In this document: positions 18,867 through 27,334 of the stretch, one piece after another
Layout of the letters: each line of letters starts with the position of its first letter
Position numbering within the stretch: the stretch's first letter is position 1
Source: Paracoccaceae bacterium
Lineage (GTDB): Bacteria; Pseudomonadota; Alphaproteobacteria; Rhodobacterales; Rhodobacteraceae
Assembly (NCBI GenBank): GCA_007692585.1
Contig: REBU01000088.1
Location: 1-44,554 of the forward strand
DNA: 44,554 bases
Direction of reading: 5' to 3'
Made by a program: the position numbers and the translations under genes
Notes under the pieces: generated by a model
Databases searched by the model: none
Told to the model about the DNA's origin: nothing
What the model saw: the letters and a program-made list of their open reading frames with translations, nothing else

Positions 18867-20498
18867 TTATCGCGCGACTTCCAGCCCGCTGGGCACAGTC
18901 TCCGGCACCCCACGCCGCCCCGCAAGGGCGGCATGGTCGGTCAGGGTCTCAAGGAAGGTCACCAGCAACGCGATTTCATCGTCGCGCAAGCTGATACGCG
19001 GGCGCCCTGCCATCGATCGCGCAGCGGCCGCCGAAACTTCGGCCATCAGGGCGGCGTTGTCGAGCGCCGCATAATCGCCCTCAGCCGCGTCCAGTTCCGG
19101 CAAGACCGCCTGCGGGGCGTAGGCGGCCAACCCCGCCACAGGGTCGATATGATGGCGCAGAAACGCCCGGATATCCGAAAACGCCCCGGCATGCCCCCAA
19201 GGCCCTGTCGCCATGACATTGCGCAGCATCGGCGTGCGGAAGGCGAAGTTATCCACTGGGTCCAGCGTCACGCCCCCACGCCCGATGTCGCGCGTATAGC
19301 CATCTGCCCCCGCGATCTTGCCCGGCCCGACCGGCGGCTGGCCCATCGCATGGAAATTCTGGTCACTCAAGAGCGGGCCAGAGTGACAGGACGCGCAATT
19401 GCCGCGCCCAAAAAACAGCCGCATCCCCTCGCCCGCTTCGGGGGACATGGCGGCCAGCTCGCGCAGATAGGCGTCGAAATCGGACCGGTCGGCGCGAAAC
19501 TCGGCTTCGATGAAGGCCGCGATGGCATTGGCGATCTCGTCGATCTTGACACTCTCTTCGCGCCCGCGCCAGTCAGTGAAGGCGGCGCGATAGGCCGGGA
19601 TCGCGTCGACGCGTGCTGCAAGGATTGCCCAGGCCCCGTCGTCGCCATGGATGCGCTCGTCATGGACCGCATCGGCGACCGGATTCTCGCCTCGACGCCC
19701 GGACATTTCCTCGACCGCGAGCACCGGGAACAGAACCTGCGCGGCGAGGATCGAGTCGAGCTGCATGTAGCCCAGCGGCCCCTGCGGGCTCAGGCGTGTG
19801 TCAGGCTGCGCTGGATCGATTTCCAACCGCCCGTCATGGAACAGCGTGTGAATCTCACGCGCGCCGAGGTTCCACAGCCCCGGCGCATTGCGCGGGATGC
19901 GCTGGCTGGCGGCGTGATCGCCGACAGGCTGGCGCGCATCCCCCAACCCGCTGGCCCCGGTGCCAAGCCCCAGCGACACCCCATCGCTACTGCCAAGGCG
20001 CGGGTGATGACAGGTCGCGCAGGACGTATCGCGATTGCCGGACAGAATGGGGTCGAAAAACAGCAGATGCCCGATCGCGGCCAGCGGCGCATCAATCTCG
20101 CGGAAATCAGCGTCGGTGAGCGGCGGTGGCAGCGGGCGGGCGCGCACAGCGCGTATCTGAGGGCGCAGTGACTGCGCCGGGGCCATGCTTATGGACGGGG
20201 CGGGCGCGACGACGCGCGGCGCTGCGGCGGGAAACGGTGCAGGGGTTGGAGTCGGCACTGGCGGAGACGGCACAGGCGGGGTCGGCGCGGCGGTTCCCGG
20301 AGTGAGAAAGACCTCCTCCAGCACTCGCGCGGCGTTGGGATCGCCGGCCTGCTCCAGACGGCGCATGGCCGAGAATGCCGCATAAAAATCGCCGCGATCC
20401 ATGGCGGCATAGCCATGATTGAGCGATTGCGCCGCGAGTGGGTCAAATCCGGCGATGGCCAACAAAGTCAGGCCTGAAAAAATGATGCCTGAGCGCAT
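18867..20498 (-). CDS. Dihaem cytochrome c peroxidase / MauG-like protein
   Basis: A 543-residue exported protein. Signal peptide: SGIIFSGLTLLAIAGFDPLA ending LAAQS. A short TPR/Sel1-like stretch follows (NHGYAAMDRGDFYAAFSAMR, then AGDPNAARVLEEVF), then a proline/alanine-rich linker (about 70-110) and the dihaem domain. Haem motifs are CATCH (160-164) and CASCH (368-372), with the family contexts LLFFDPILSGNRDTS and GRGNCASCHSGPLLSD plus FRTPMLRNV. It should act in the periplasm, reducing peroxide or oxidising a partner as MauG does. The N-terminal repeat and linker are extra to a normal peroxidase. ATG 20498 has GCGGGG seven bases upstream; a TTG two codons earlier is open. Confidence 0.88.
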   Translation of the reverse strand: MRSGIIFSGLTLLAIAGFDPLAAQSLNHGYAAMDRGDFYAAFSAMRRLEQAGDPNAARVLEEVFLTPGTAAPTPPVPSPPVPTPTPAPFPAAAPRVVAPAPSISMAPAQSLRPQIRAVRARPLPPPLTDADFREIDAPLAAIGHLLFFDPILSGNRDTSCATCHHPRLGSSDGVSLGLGTGASGLGDARQPVGDHAASQRIPRNAPGLWNLGAREIHTLFHDGRLEIDPAQPDTRLSPQGPLGYMQLDSILAAQVLFPVLAVEEMSGRRGENPVADAVHDERIHGDDGAWAILAARVDAIPAYRAAFTDWRGREESVKIDEIANAIAAFIEAEFRADRSDFDAYLRELAAMSPEAGEGMRLFFGRGNCASCHSGPLLSDQNFHAMGQPPVGPGKIAGADGYTRDIGRGGVTLDPVDNFAFRTPMLRNVMATGPWGHAGAFSDIRAFLRHHIDPVAGLAAYAPQAVLPELDAAEGDYAALDNAALMAEVSAAAARSMAGRPRISLRDDEIALLVTFLETLTDHAALAGRRGVPETVPSGLEVAR

Positions 20499-20585
20499 GA
20501 TCAAACCCCGCGCAATTTAAAATGACTTGTCTGGAAAGATAGCCATTGTCTTTGCATCATGGGAAGCGTTTTCTACTTCGGGCTT

Positions 20586-20610
20586 GTGGCGCGACTTTGA
20601 CTTGCGCCAC
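20586..20610. promoter_or_regulatory. Inverted repeat in divergent promoter region
   Basis: GTGGCGC (20586-20592) and GCGCCAC (20604-20610) form a perfect 7-bp inverted repeat with an 11-base spacer, between the peroxidase gene and the GT26 gene. The centre-to-centre distance of 18 bases fits a dimeric regulator. A second weak repeat, TTGGC-N8-GCCAA, lies near 20634-20651. Confidence 0.4.
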
Positions 20611-20670
20611 GGCCTTTGTCAGACTGCTGGGCGTTGGCCTGCGCACGCCAATCACAGCCAAGAGGGACGC

Positions 20671-21453
20671 ATGCCTGCTCAGACCCAGGAACGGATGCAT
20701 TTCGACATTGCCACTGCGCGAATCGCTGTGACCACGCCGGATCACGACACGCTCATGGCCGATCTGGAAACGCGAATGCGTGCCGAACAGGGCTTTGCGC
20801 TAGCGACGATCAATCTGGATCATCTTGTGAAACTGGGCCGCGACGCGGGGTTTCGCGACGCCTATCAGCGGCAGGATATCGTCGTGGCGGATGGCAATCC
20901 CATCGTCTGGCTGTCGCGCATCGCCCGCCGCCCTGTTGCGCTGATCCCCGGCTCTGACCTGATCGCGCCACTTGCAGAGCTGGCCGCGCGCACCGGCACG
21001 CCCGTCGCCCTGTTCGGCAGTCGCCCCGAGGTGCTGGAGCGCGCGGCCATGCAGCTTGAGGCGTGCTTCCCCGGTCTGGTCGTGACCGCCCGCATCGCGC
21101 CGCCGATGGGCTTTGACCCGACAGGGCCTGCCGCCGAACGCCTGCTGGCGGATCTCAGCGAGTCCGGCGCGCGGCTGTGTCTGTTGGCGCTCGGCGCGCC
21201 CAAGCAGGAGCAATTCGCCGCTTTCGGGCGTAGCCGCGCGCCGAAGATCGGTTTCGTCTCGATTGGGGCGGGGCTGGATTTCATCGCAGGCCAGCAGACG
21301 CGCGCGCCGCGGCTGGTCCGCGCGCTGGCGCTGGAATGGCTGTGGCGGCTGATGTCCGATCCGGGGCGGCTGGCCGCGCGCTACTGGCTGTGTTTCATGA
21401 TCCTGCCGGGGCAGATCCGCGCGGCCTTGCGCCTGCGCCGCGCCGCGCGATGA
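20671..21453 (+). CDS. WecG/TagA/CpsF-family glycosyltransferase (GT26)
   Basis: A 260-residue GT26 enzyme. The family transfers an N-acetylhexosaminuronic or N-acetylmannosamine unit to a polyprenyl-linked sugar. Motifs: TINLDHLVKLGRD, the catalytic-Asp segment IVVADGNPIVWLSRI, VALFGSRPEVLERAA, LALGAPKQEQFA and FVSIGAGLDFIAGQQTRAP, then the conserved tail ALEWLWRLMSDPGRLAARYW. Start ATG 20671 has AGAGGGA seven bases upstream; 48 further open codons upstream have no family similarity. It opens the polysaccharide-type cassette and likely acts at the inner face of the membrane through its C-terminal region. Substrate is not readable. Confidence 0.9.
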   Translation: MPAQTQERMHFDIATARIAVTTPDHDTLMADLETRMRAEQGFALATINLDHLVKLGRDAGFRDAYQRQDIVVADGNPIVWLSRIARRPVALIPGSDLIAPLAELAARTGTPVALFGSRPEVLERAAMQLEACFPGLVVTARIAPPMGFDPTGPAAERLLADLSESGARLCLLALGAPKQEQFAAFGRSRAPKIGFVSIGAGLDFIAGQQTRAPRLVRALALEWLWRLMSDPGRLAARYWLCFMILPGQIRAALRLRRAAR

Positions 21454-21550
21454 GGGCAAGATCACGCGCATGTCAGCGCGTCGCCCGCGCGGGGCCGTGC
21501 ATTTGCCGCAATTCCCCGCCAGATTGCCCGGCATGTTGCCAGATAAGCCA

Positions 21551-22525
21551 ATGCCTGCCCGTCCTGTCCTGATCCGCCTCGCGCTCGCGGCCATCGTGGC
21601 GGTTGCTGCTGTGGCATGGCTTCTGCGCCCCCCATCTGCCCCCGCCGCGCTCAGCCTTGCCGAAATGGTCGCGCGCCACGCGACCCCGCTTCCGCGCCCT
21701 GCACAGGGCATGGCGAGCTTTCATCTGGGCCATAGCCTCGTCGGGGCAGAGATCCCCGCTTTCACACAGCAACTGGCCGAGGCTGCGGGCTTCGCCGGCG
21801 CCAGCTATGCCAGCCAACTGGGCTGGGGCACCAGCCTGCGCGACCATTGGGACCGCGACCGCCCGATCAACGGCTTTGCCGAGATGAACACCAGCGCCGC
21901 CCATCGCGACCCGCGCGCGGCATTGGAAAGCGGCGCTTATGATGCGCTGATCCTGACCGAGATGGTGGATCTGCGCGACGCGATCCGCTGGCACCAGTCT
22001 GGTCCCCATGTCGCCAAATGGGCCGCCCTCGCCCGCGCGCACCGGCCCGATATCCGCGTGTTTCTCTATGAAACATGGCACGCGACGGACAGTGCCGAGG
22101 GCTGGCTCGACCGGCTCGACGCGGATCTGCCCGCGCTCTGGCAAGGCACGATCATGGCGCAAGCGATGGCCGCGCCGGAAGCAGGCGTGATCCATCTCAT
22201 CCCCGCAGGTCAGGTCATGGCCGCCTTCACCCGCGCGCTTGAGGCGCAAGGCGGTCTGCCGGGGCTTGCAGATCGCTACGCGCTGTTCGCAGAAAGCCCT
22301 GACGGGGCGCGCGACACGATCCATCCCAATGATCTGGGCGCTTACCTCGTCGCGCTGACCCATGTCGCGACGCTTTATCAGATCGACCCGCGCGGCCTGC
22401 CCTTCCAGCTGATGCGCGCTGATGGCAGCGCGGCCGATGCGCCATCGGCGGATGTCGCGGCGCTGATGCAACAGGTCGTATGGGACGTGACCCGCAGCCT
22501 GCCCCAGACCGGGATCGCGCCATGA
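21551..22525 (+). CDS. Secreted SGNH/GDSL-like hydrolase
   Basis: A 324-residue protein with an N-terminal membrane segment (LIRLALAAIVAVAAVAWLL). It then has an SGNH-like fold: block I FHLGHSLVGAEIP, with serine in the GHS position, and block V DTIHPNDLGAYLVALTH, with the Asp-His pair. ALILTEMVD-like and VFLYETWHAT segments fit blocks II-III. It probably deacylates or otherwise modifies an extracytoplasmic polysaccharide. The start is uncertain: ATGs at 21470 and 21533 are also in frame; 21470 has a GAGGG at long spacing, but its extra 27 residues look less coding. The stop overlaps the next gene (ATGA). Confidence 0.72.
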   Translation: MPARPVLIRLALAAIVAVAAVAWLLRPPSAPAALSLAEMVARHATPLPRPAQGMASFHLGHSLVGAEIPAFTQQLAEAAGFAGASYASQLGWGTSLRDHWDRDRPINGFAEMNTSAAHRDPRAALESGAYDALILTEMVDLRDAIRWHQSGPHVAKWAALARAHRPDIRVFLYETWHATDSAEGWLDRLDADLPALWQGTIMAQAMAAPEAGVIHLIPAGQVMAAFTRALEAQGGLPGLADRYALFAESPDGARDTIHPNDLGAYLVALTHVATLYQIDPRGLPFQLMRADGSAADAPSADVAALMQQVVWDVTRSLPQTGIAP

Positions 22526-24237
22526 TCCGCCGCCTGCTTCTCGCGCTCACCCTCGCCCTGCCACTTGGCGCGCAGGCCGAACCGCTCGCCTCGCCCCGTG
22601 CGGCGGGGACAGAGCCGTGGCTGGGCATGAACATGACCGAATTGCGCGACTACCAGCCCCAGCGCCCTTTCATCGATGTGATGAAAACGGCCCGCGCCTG
22701 GACCGGGCATCTGCATGGGCAATGGGGCGGCTGGAGCGAGGAGGATCTGATCGCCGCAGGCGCGCTCGATGCGCAGGGCTGGCCACGCTTCGTGCCGGAT
22801 GCGCTCAGCGGCATCGCCACGCTGATCCTCGTTGATCTGGCCGAAGACACAGGCGGCGTGGCCGGGAATTACCGCCTGACCCATGAGGGCCAAGGGCGGC
22901 TGGAAATCGGCGGGCGTATCGGTGGCGTGCGCAGGCGCGGGCTGCAGGAGCTGTGGTTCAGCACCACGCCCGGCCCCGGCGGGGTTGAAATTACCATCCG
23001 CAGCACCGACCCCGATGACCCGATCCGCAATATTGAAATCGTTCATCAGGACCATCTGGCCGCCCATGCGGCGGGCGAGATCCTGAACCCTGACTGGCGC
23101 GCGCGCATGGACGGCATGGCGCTTTTGCGCTTCATGGGCTGGCAGAACACCAATCAGACCGAGCTGCGCCATTGGGACGACCGCCCGCGCCCGGACGACT
23201 ACACATGGACCCCGCGCGGCGTGCCGGTCGAAATTCTGATCCGTGTGGCCAATGACATGGGCGCGGATGGCTGGTTCAACATCCCGCATCTGGCCGATGA
23301 CGCCTATATCGAAGCCAAGGCGGAACTGATCCGCGATCAACTCGACCCCGACCTGACCGCCTGGATCGAATTCTCGAACGAGACCTGGAACTGGGGTTTT
23401 CCGCAAGCCCATCACGCCGCCGAGGCCGCCGGAGCACGCTGGGGCAATCGCGATCTCTGGCAGGAATGGAACGCGATGCGCGCCGCCGAAATGGTGCAGA
23501 TCTTCGACCGGGTCTTCGCCGGGCAGGAGCACCGTCTGCGCCGGGTGCTCGCTACGCAGACTGGCTGGCTGGGGCTGGAAGAGCAGCTTGAGGCCCGCCA
23601 CTGGCAGGCTGAAGACCCCGGCAACCCCGCCCCGCCCACGCTCTTTGATGCCTATGCGATCACGGGCTATTTCAGCGGGCTTCTGGGCATGGAAGACAAG
23701 GCCCCGCTGCTGCGCGACTGGCTGGCCGAAGCGCGCGAAACCGCCCGCAGCGCGGCCGAAGCGCGCGGTCTGACCGGCGATGCGCGCGCCCGTGCCATCC
23801 GCGAGGGCAGCCATGCAAGCCTTGAGCAGAAACTCACCGAAGAACTTCTCGATGGGCGCCATAGCGGCGATCCGCGCGACACGGTGCGCCACTTTCTGGA
23901 CCGCTACCTGCCCTATCATCGCGACGTGGCCGACCGCTGGGGCCTCGATCTGGTCGCCTATGAAGCGGGCACCCATCTGGTCGGCATCGGCCCGGTGATG
24001 GAGGACGCGGAACTCTCCGATCTCTTCGTCTACATGAATTACTCGGACGGGATGGGGCTTCTCTATTCTCAACTTCTGGACGGCTGGTTTTCCGGTGGCG
24101 GGGGCGAATTCGTACATTACTCCGACATTCGCCGCGCGGATCGCTGGGGCAGTTTCGGGGTGTTGCGCCATCTGAAAGATGATAACCCCCGTTGGAATGC
24201 TCTCGTCGGTTTTGACCCTGCAAAGGCGCGCCCGTGA
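22522..24237 (+). CDS. Secreted glycoside hydrolase-like / cellulose-binding-type protein
   Basis: A 571-residue protein with a clear signal peptide (MIRRLLLALTLALPLGAQAEP). Near the middle, WIEFSNETWNWGFPQAHHAAE is the hallmark of a group of proteins often annotated as cellulose-binding or glycosidase-like. The Asn-Glu pair resembles the acid/base of clan GH-A enzymes. Other barrel-like landmarks are GWFNIPHLADDAYIEA, RRVLATQTGW, FDAYAITGYFSGLLG and LVAYEAGTHLVG; the last glutamate is a candidate nucleophile. Substrate is unknown. It starts inside the stop of the SGNH gene (ATGA) and ends inside the GT2 start (GTGA), so three genes are coupled. Confidence 0.75.
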   Translation: MIRRLLLALTLALPLGAQAEPLASPRAAGTEPWLGMNMTELRDYQPQRPFIDVMKTARAWTGHLHGQWGGWSEEDLIAAGALDAQGWPRFVPDALSGIATLILVDLAEDTGGVAGNYRLTHEGQGRLEIGGRIGGVRRRGLQELWFSTTPGPGGVEITIRSTDPDDPIRNIEIVHQDHLAAHAAGEILNPDWRARMDGMALLRFMGWQNTNQTELRHWDDRPRPDDYTWTPRGVPVEILIRVANDMGADGWFNIPHLADDAYIEAKAELIRDQLDPDLTAWIEFSNETWNWGFPQAHHAAEAAGARWGNRDLWQEWNAMRAAEMVQIFDRVFAGQEHRLRRVLATQTGWLGLEEQLEARHWQAEDPGNPAPPTLFDAYAITGYFSGLLGMEDKAPLLRDWLAEARETARSAAEARGLTGDARARAIREGSHASLEQKLTEELLDGRHSGDPRDTVRHFLDRYLPYHRDVADRWGLDLVAYEAGTHLVGIGPVMEDAELSDLFVYMNYSDGMGLLYSQLLDGWFSGGGGEFVHYSDIRRADRWGSFGVLRHLKDDNPRWNALVGFDPAKARP

Positions 24238-25067
24238 CCCCGATCCTGTCTGTCCTGATCCCCGCAAGCAACGAGGAACGCTATATCGGCGGCTGCCTGA
24301 AGGCGCTTTTCTCGTCCGAGCCGGTGCCGGGCTTCACGGTCGAGGTCATCGTGATCGCCAATGGCTGCACGGACGACACAGTGGGCGTCGCGCAGCGCTT
24401 CACCACAATGGCCGAGCCGCGCGGCTGGCGGCTGCAGGTGCTCGACCTGGCCAAGGGCGGTAAGATGGCGGCCCTGAACGCGGGCGATGAAACGGCTATC
24501 GGGCGCATCCGGGTTTATCTCGATGCCGATGTGACCGTCAGCCCGCACCTGCTGGCCGATCTGGCACAAGCGCTGGATGTCGCGCCCGCGCGCTATGCGA
24601 CCGGCACGCCGGAAATCGCGCCCGCGGCGAGTGGGGTCACGCGGCTCTATGGGCGCTTCTGGGCCCGTGTGCCCTTCATGCGCGACGGCGCGCCGGGCTT
24701 CGGGATCTACGCGGTCAATGCCGCAGGCCGCAGCCGCTGGGCGGAATTTCCCGACATCATCTCGGACGATACCTTCGTGCGACTGAATTTCGCGCCTGCT
24801 GAGCGCGTGCAGGTGCGCGCGCGCTATCGCTGGCCCTTGGTCGAAGGGCTGGGGCCCTTGATCCGCGTCCGGCGCAGACAGGATCAGGGGGTCGCGGAGA
24901 TCCGGCGTCTCTACCCGGCATTGATGGCCAATGACACCAAAGCCCAAGCGGAACTCTGGCCGCTTTTCCGCGCCGATCCGCTAGGCTTTGTGGTCTATAG
25001 CACCGTCGCGCTGTTGGTGCGGCTGGGGGGGGCGCAGCGAACAGGATGGGCGCGGGGCAGAGGATGA
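24234..25067 (+). CDS. Family 2 glycosyltransferase
   Basis: A 277-residue GT-A enzyme. Motifs: LSVLIPASNEERYIGGCLKA, VEVIVIANGCTDDTV, LAKGGKMAALNAG and the metal-binding YLDADVTVSP, with FPDIISDDTFVRLNF as the acceptor/catalytic loop and RVRRRQDQGVAEIRRLY in place of the QxxRW motif of processive synthases. No large membrane domain; only a mildly hydrophobic C-terminus (FVVYSTVALLVRLG) could touch the membrane. It most likely adds one sugar rather than polymerising. Start is GTG in the GTGA overlap. Its stop overlaps the flavoprotein start (ATGA). Confidence 0.88.
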   Translation: MTPILSVLIPASNEERYIGGCLKALFSSEPVPGFTVEVIVIANGCTDDTVGVAQRFTTMAEPRGWRLQVLDLAKGGKMAALNAGDETAIGRIRVYLDADVTVSPHLLADLAQALDVAPARYATGTPEIAPAASGVTRLYGRFWARVPFMRDGAPGFGIYAVNAAGRSRWAEFPDIISDDTFVRLNFAPAERVQVRARYRWPLVEGLGPLIRVRRRQDQGVAEIRRLYPALMANDTKAQAELWPLFRADPLGFVVYSTVALLVRLGGAQRTGWARGRG

Positions 25068-26176
25068 CGCAGACAGATCCGAAAGATGTGGTGCTGATCG
25101 GCGGTGGCCACACCCACGCGCTGGTGCTGCATCGCTGGGCGCTGCACCCGGCAGAAGGGGCGCGGCTGACTGTCATCAACCCTGACCCGACCGCGCCCTA
25201 TACAGGCATGCTGCCGGGCTATATCGCAGGCCATTACACGCGCGACGCGCTGGAAATCGACCTGCGGCATCTGGCAGAGCGCGCAGGCGCACGGCTGATC
25301 CTTGGTCGCGCGACGGGTCTGGACCCGGTGGCGCGGCGGATCGAGGTCGCGGGGCATGGCGCGGTGGCCTATGATCTGGCCTCGGTCGATATCGGCATCA
25401 CCTCGGATCTGCCAGGGATTACGGGCTACCGCGAACATGCCGTCTCTGCCAAGCCGCTCGGGGGCTATGCAAACGCATGGCAGAGCTGGCTGGATCGCGT
25501 GGCAGCAGGCGCGGTCGCGCCGCAGGTCGCGATCATCGGCGGCGGCGTGGCGGGGGTGGAGCTGGCGCTGGCCATGGCCTACCGGCTGCGCGGTCAGGCC
25601 GCGGACATCACCATTGTCGATGCGGGCACGATCCTGCCCAATATCGGCGCGCAGGCCCGCACGCGGCTGATCGGCCATCTGGACCGTGCCGGGGTGCAGC
25701 GGTGCGAAAACACGCAGCCTCGCGCGATCACGCCCGAGGGCATCGAGACGGATACCGGCGCTATGATCCGCGCCAGTTTCGTGCTGGGTGCCGCAGGAGC
25801 GCGCCCGCAGGGCTGGCTAGAGACGACCGGACTGACCCTGACCAACGGCTTCATCACGGTGGATCCGTTCCTGCGCAGCCTGTCCGCGCCCGAGATCTTC
25901 GCAGTGGGCGATTGCGCGCATATGGCCCATGCGCCCCGCGCCAAGGCCGGGGTCTATGCTGTGCGGCAAGCCCCCTATCTGCTGGGAAATCTGCGCGCAG
26001 CACTTAATGGCGACCGGATGCGCGCCTATCAGCCGCAAAACGACTATCTCAAGCTCGTGTCGTTGGGGGGCAAGACAGCTTTGGCGGATAAATGGTCCCT
26101 GCCACTGGAAGGCGCCTGGCTCTGGTGGCTGAAGGACCGCATTGACGCACGGTTCATGGGGCAGTTCCGGGCGTGA
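25064..26176 (+). CDS. NDH-2-like FAD/NAD(P) oxidoreductase, SelD-fusion N-domain type, without SelD
   Basis: A 370-residue flavoprotein with two dinucleotide folds: VVLIGGGHTHALVLHRW at the N-terminus (FAD) and VAIIGGGVAGVELALAMAYR in the middle (NAD(P)H), then IFAVGDCAHM closing the FAD site. The texts GGGHTHALVLHRWALHP, DPTAPYTGMLPGYIAGHYTR and DIGITSDLPGI are those I know from the oxidoreductase half of SelD (selenide water dikinase) fusions in Rhodobacterales. Here the protein stops at WLWWLKDRIDARFMGQFRA, and no SelD domain follows before rpsI. It may be a quinone or sulfide-type reductase. ATG 25064 overlaps the GT2 stop; ATG 25046 is also in frame. Confidence 0.85.
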   Translation: MTQTDPKDVVLIGGGHTHALVLHRWALHPAEGARLTVINPDPTAPYTGMLPGYIAGHYTRDALEIDLRHLAERAGARLILGRATGLDPVARRIEVAGHGAVAYDLASVDIGITSDLPGITGYREHAVSAKPLGGYANAWQSWLDRVAAGAVAPQVAIIGGGVAGVELALAMAYRLRGQAADITIVDAGTILPNIGAQARTRLIGHLDRAGVQRCENTQPRAITPEGIETDTGAMIRASFVLGAAGARPQGWLETTGLTLTNGFITVDPFLRSLSAPEIFAVGDCAHMAHAPRAKAGVYAVRQAPYLLGNLRAALNGDRMRAYQPQNDYLKLVSLGGKTALADKWSLPLEGAWLWWLKDRIDARFMGQFRA

Positions 26177-26181
26177 AACGC

Positions 26182-26210
26182 AAAAGGGCCTGCGGTCGCC
26201 GCAAGCCCTT
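26182..26210 (-). terminator. Terminator of rpsI, possibly bidirectional
   Basis: AAGGGC-C-TGCGG (26184-26195) pairs with CCGCA-A-GCCCTT (26199-26210) around a three-base loop, an 11-bp stem with one mismatch. On the minus strand it is followed by TTTTGCGTTT, suiting rpsI. On the plus strand the hairpin lies just past the flavoprotein gene and may stop that transcript too. Confidence 0.75.
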
Positions 26211-26234
26211 CGCAAGATGTCTTTTGACCGCAGA

Positions 26235-26714
26235 TCAGCGCTTGGAGAACTGGAAGCTGCGGCGGGCCTTGGCCTTGCCGTATTTCTTCCGCTCGACCAC
26301 GCGGCTGTCGCGGGTCAGGAAGCCAGCGGCTTTCAGCGCCCCGCGCAAGCTCGGATCATAGAGCTGCAGCGCTTTGGAAATCCCGTGCTTCACAGCGCCT
26401 GCCTGACCGGACAGACCGCCGCCCACAACCGTCGCCATCACGTCGAACTGGTCCACGACACCGGCGATCTGGAACGGCTGGCGCAGGATCATCTGCAGCA
26501 CCGGACGGGCGAAATAGGCCGCCATTTCCTTGCCATTCACCGTGACCTTGCCGGAGCCCGGCTTGATCCAGACGCGAGCAATCGCGTCCTTGCGCTTGCC
26601 AGTCGCATAGGCGCGGCCCAGTGCGTCACGCACAGGCTCGCGTGCAGGAGCTTCTTCGGCAACCGGGGTGACGGCGGATTTCAGATCGTCGAGGGTTTTG
26701 AGATCTTCACTCAT
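26235..26714 (-). CDS. rpsI: 30S ribosomal protein S9
   Basis: A 159-residue S9. The N-terminal ~30 residues ([21 protein letters not shown]) are an acidic extension seen in alphaproteobacterial S9. The conserved body starts at [20 protein letters not shown] and contains [36 protein letters not shown] and the C-terminal tail [20 protein letters not shown], then FSKR, which reaches the P-site tRNA. The ATG overlaps the rplM stop (ATGA), the usual L13-S9 coupling. Confidence 0.98.
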   Translation of the reverse strand: MSEDLKTLDDLKSAVTPVAEEAPAREPVRDALGRAYATGKRKDAIARVWIKPGSGKVTVNGKEMAAYFARPVLQMILRQPFQIAGVVDQFDVMATVVGGGLSGQAGAVKHGISKALQLYDPSLRGALKAAGFLTRDSRVVERKKYGKAKARRSFQFSKR

Positions 26715-27178
26715 GCTGAGGCACTCCGCGTGTTTTTCTTGTTCATCGCGCGCACATCCAGAACTTCGGGCTGTTGTGCTTCATGCGGATGCTGCTCGCC
26801 TGCATAGACGCGCAGATGCGTCATCTGCTGGCGCGACAGCGGCCCGCCGGGCAGCATGCGCTTGACCGCCTGCATCACGACACGCTCGGGGAAACGGCCT
26901 TCGAGGATCTGGCCCGTGGTGCGCGACTTGATCCCGCCGGGATAGCCGGTATGCCAGTAGTTGGGCTTGTTGCGCTTGTTGCCCGTCAACTGCACCTTGT
27001 CGGCATTGATGACGATCACATTGTCGCCCATATCCATATGCGGGGTGAATGAGGCTTTATGCTTGCCGCGCAAGCGCATGGCGATGATCGATGCGAGACG
27101 GCCCAGAACGACGCCTTCGGCATCGATCAGGATCCATTTCTTGTCGATCTCTCCAGCTTTGAGAGAATAGGTTTTCAT
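26711..27178 (-). CDS. rplM: 50S ribosomal protein L13
   Basis: A 155-residue L13 starting [20 protein letters not shown]. Signature segments are [54 protein letters not shown] and the [20 protein letters not shown] region. Twenty-nine upstream open codons are excluded by homology, and a ribosome site (AAGGA) lies ahead of ATG 27178. It is the first gene of the L13-S9 operon. Confidence 0.98.
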   Translation of the reverse strand: MKTYSLKAGEIDKKWILIDAEGVVLGRLASIIAMRLRGKHKASFTPHMDMGDNVIVINADKVQLTGNKRNKPNYWHTGYPGGIKSRTTGQILEGRFPERVVMQAVKRMLPGGPLSRQQMTHLRVYAGEQHPHEAQQPEVLDVRAMNKKNTRSASA

Positions 27179-27237
27179 GGCATATCCTTGGAAAGGAGAA
27201 TTCGGGGTCCACATGGCACGCCATGCAGGATGGCGCC

Positions 27238-27265
27238 GTTCTATAGATTCCCGCGCGCAGGTCAA
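27238..27265 (-). promoter_or_regulatory. Likely rplM-rpsI promoter
   Basis: On the minus strand TTGACC (27260-27265) and TAGAAC (27238-27243) are 16 bases apart, 60 bases ahead of the rplM ATG. The good -35 and short leader fit a ribosomal protein promoter. Confidence 0.5.
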
Positions 27266-27313
27266 GTCACCCGGCGCCTGAAAAACCTATCAAGAACAAC
27301 GGCTTGAAATTTA

Positions 27314-27327
27314 GGTATAATAATACC
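27314..27327. repeat. AT-rich 14-bp inverted repeat
   Basis: GGTAT-AATA-ATACC lies eight bases past the SseB-like stop on the minus strand, in a conspicuously AT-rich patch. It could be a weak terminator or an operator ahead of rplM. Confidence 0.3.
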
Positions 27328-27334
27328 CCATAAA

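Noticed and set aside
22378-24267. 629-residue open frame opposite the secreted glycosidase-like gene
   Set aside because: Composition is antisense-like and no domain is visible, while the plus-strand protein has a signal peptide and coupled starts.
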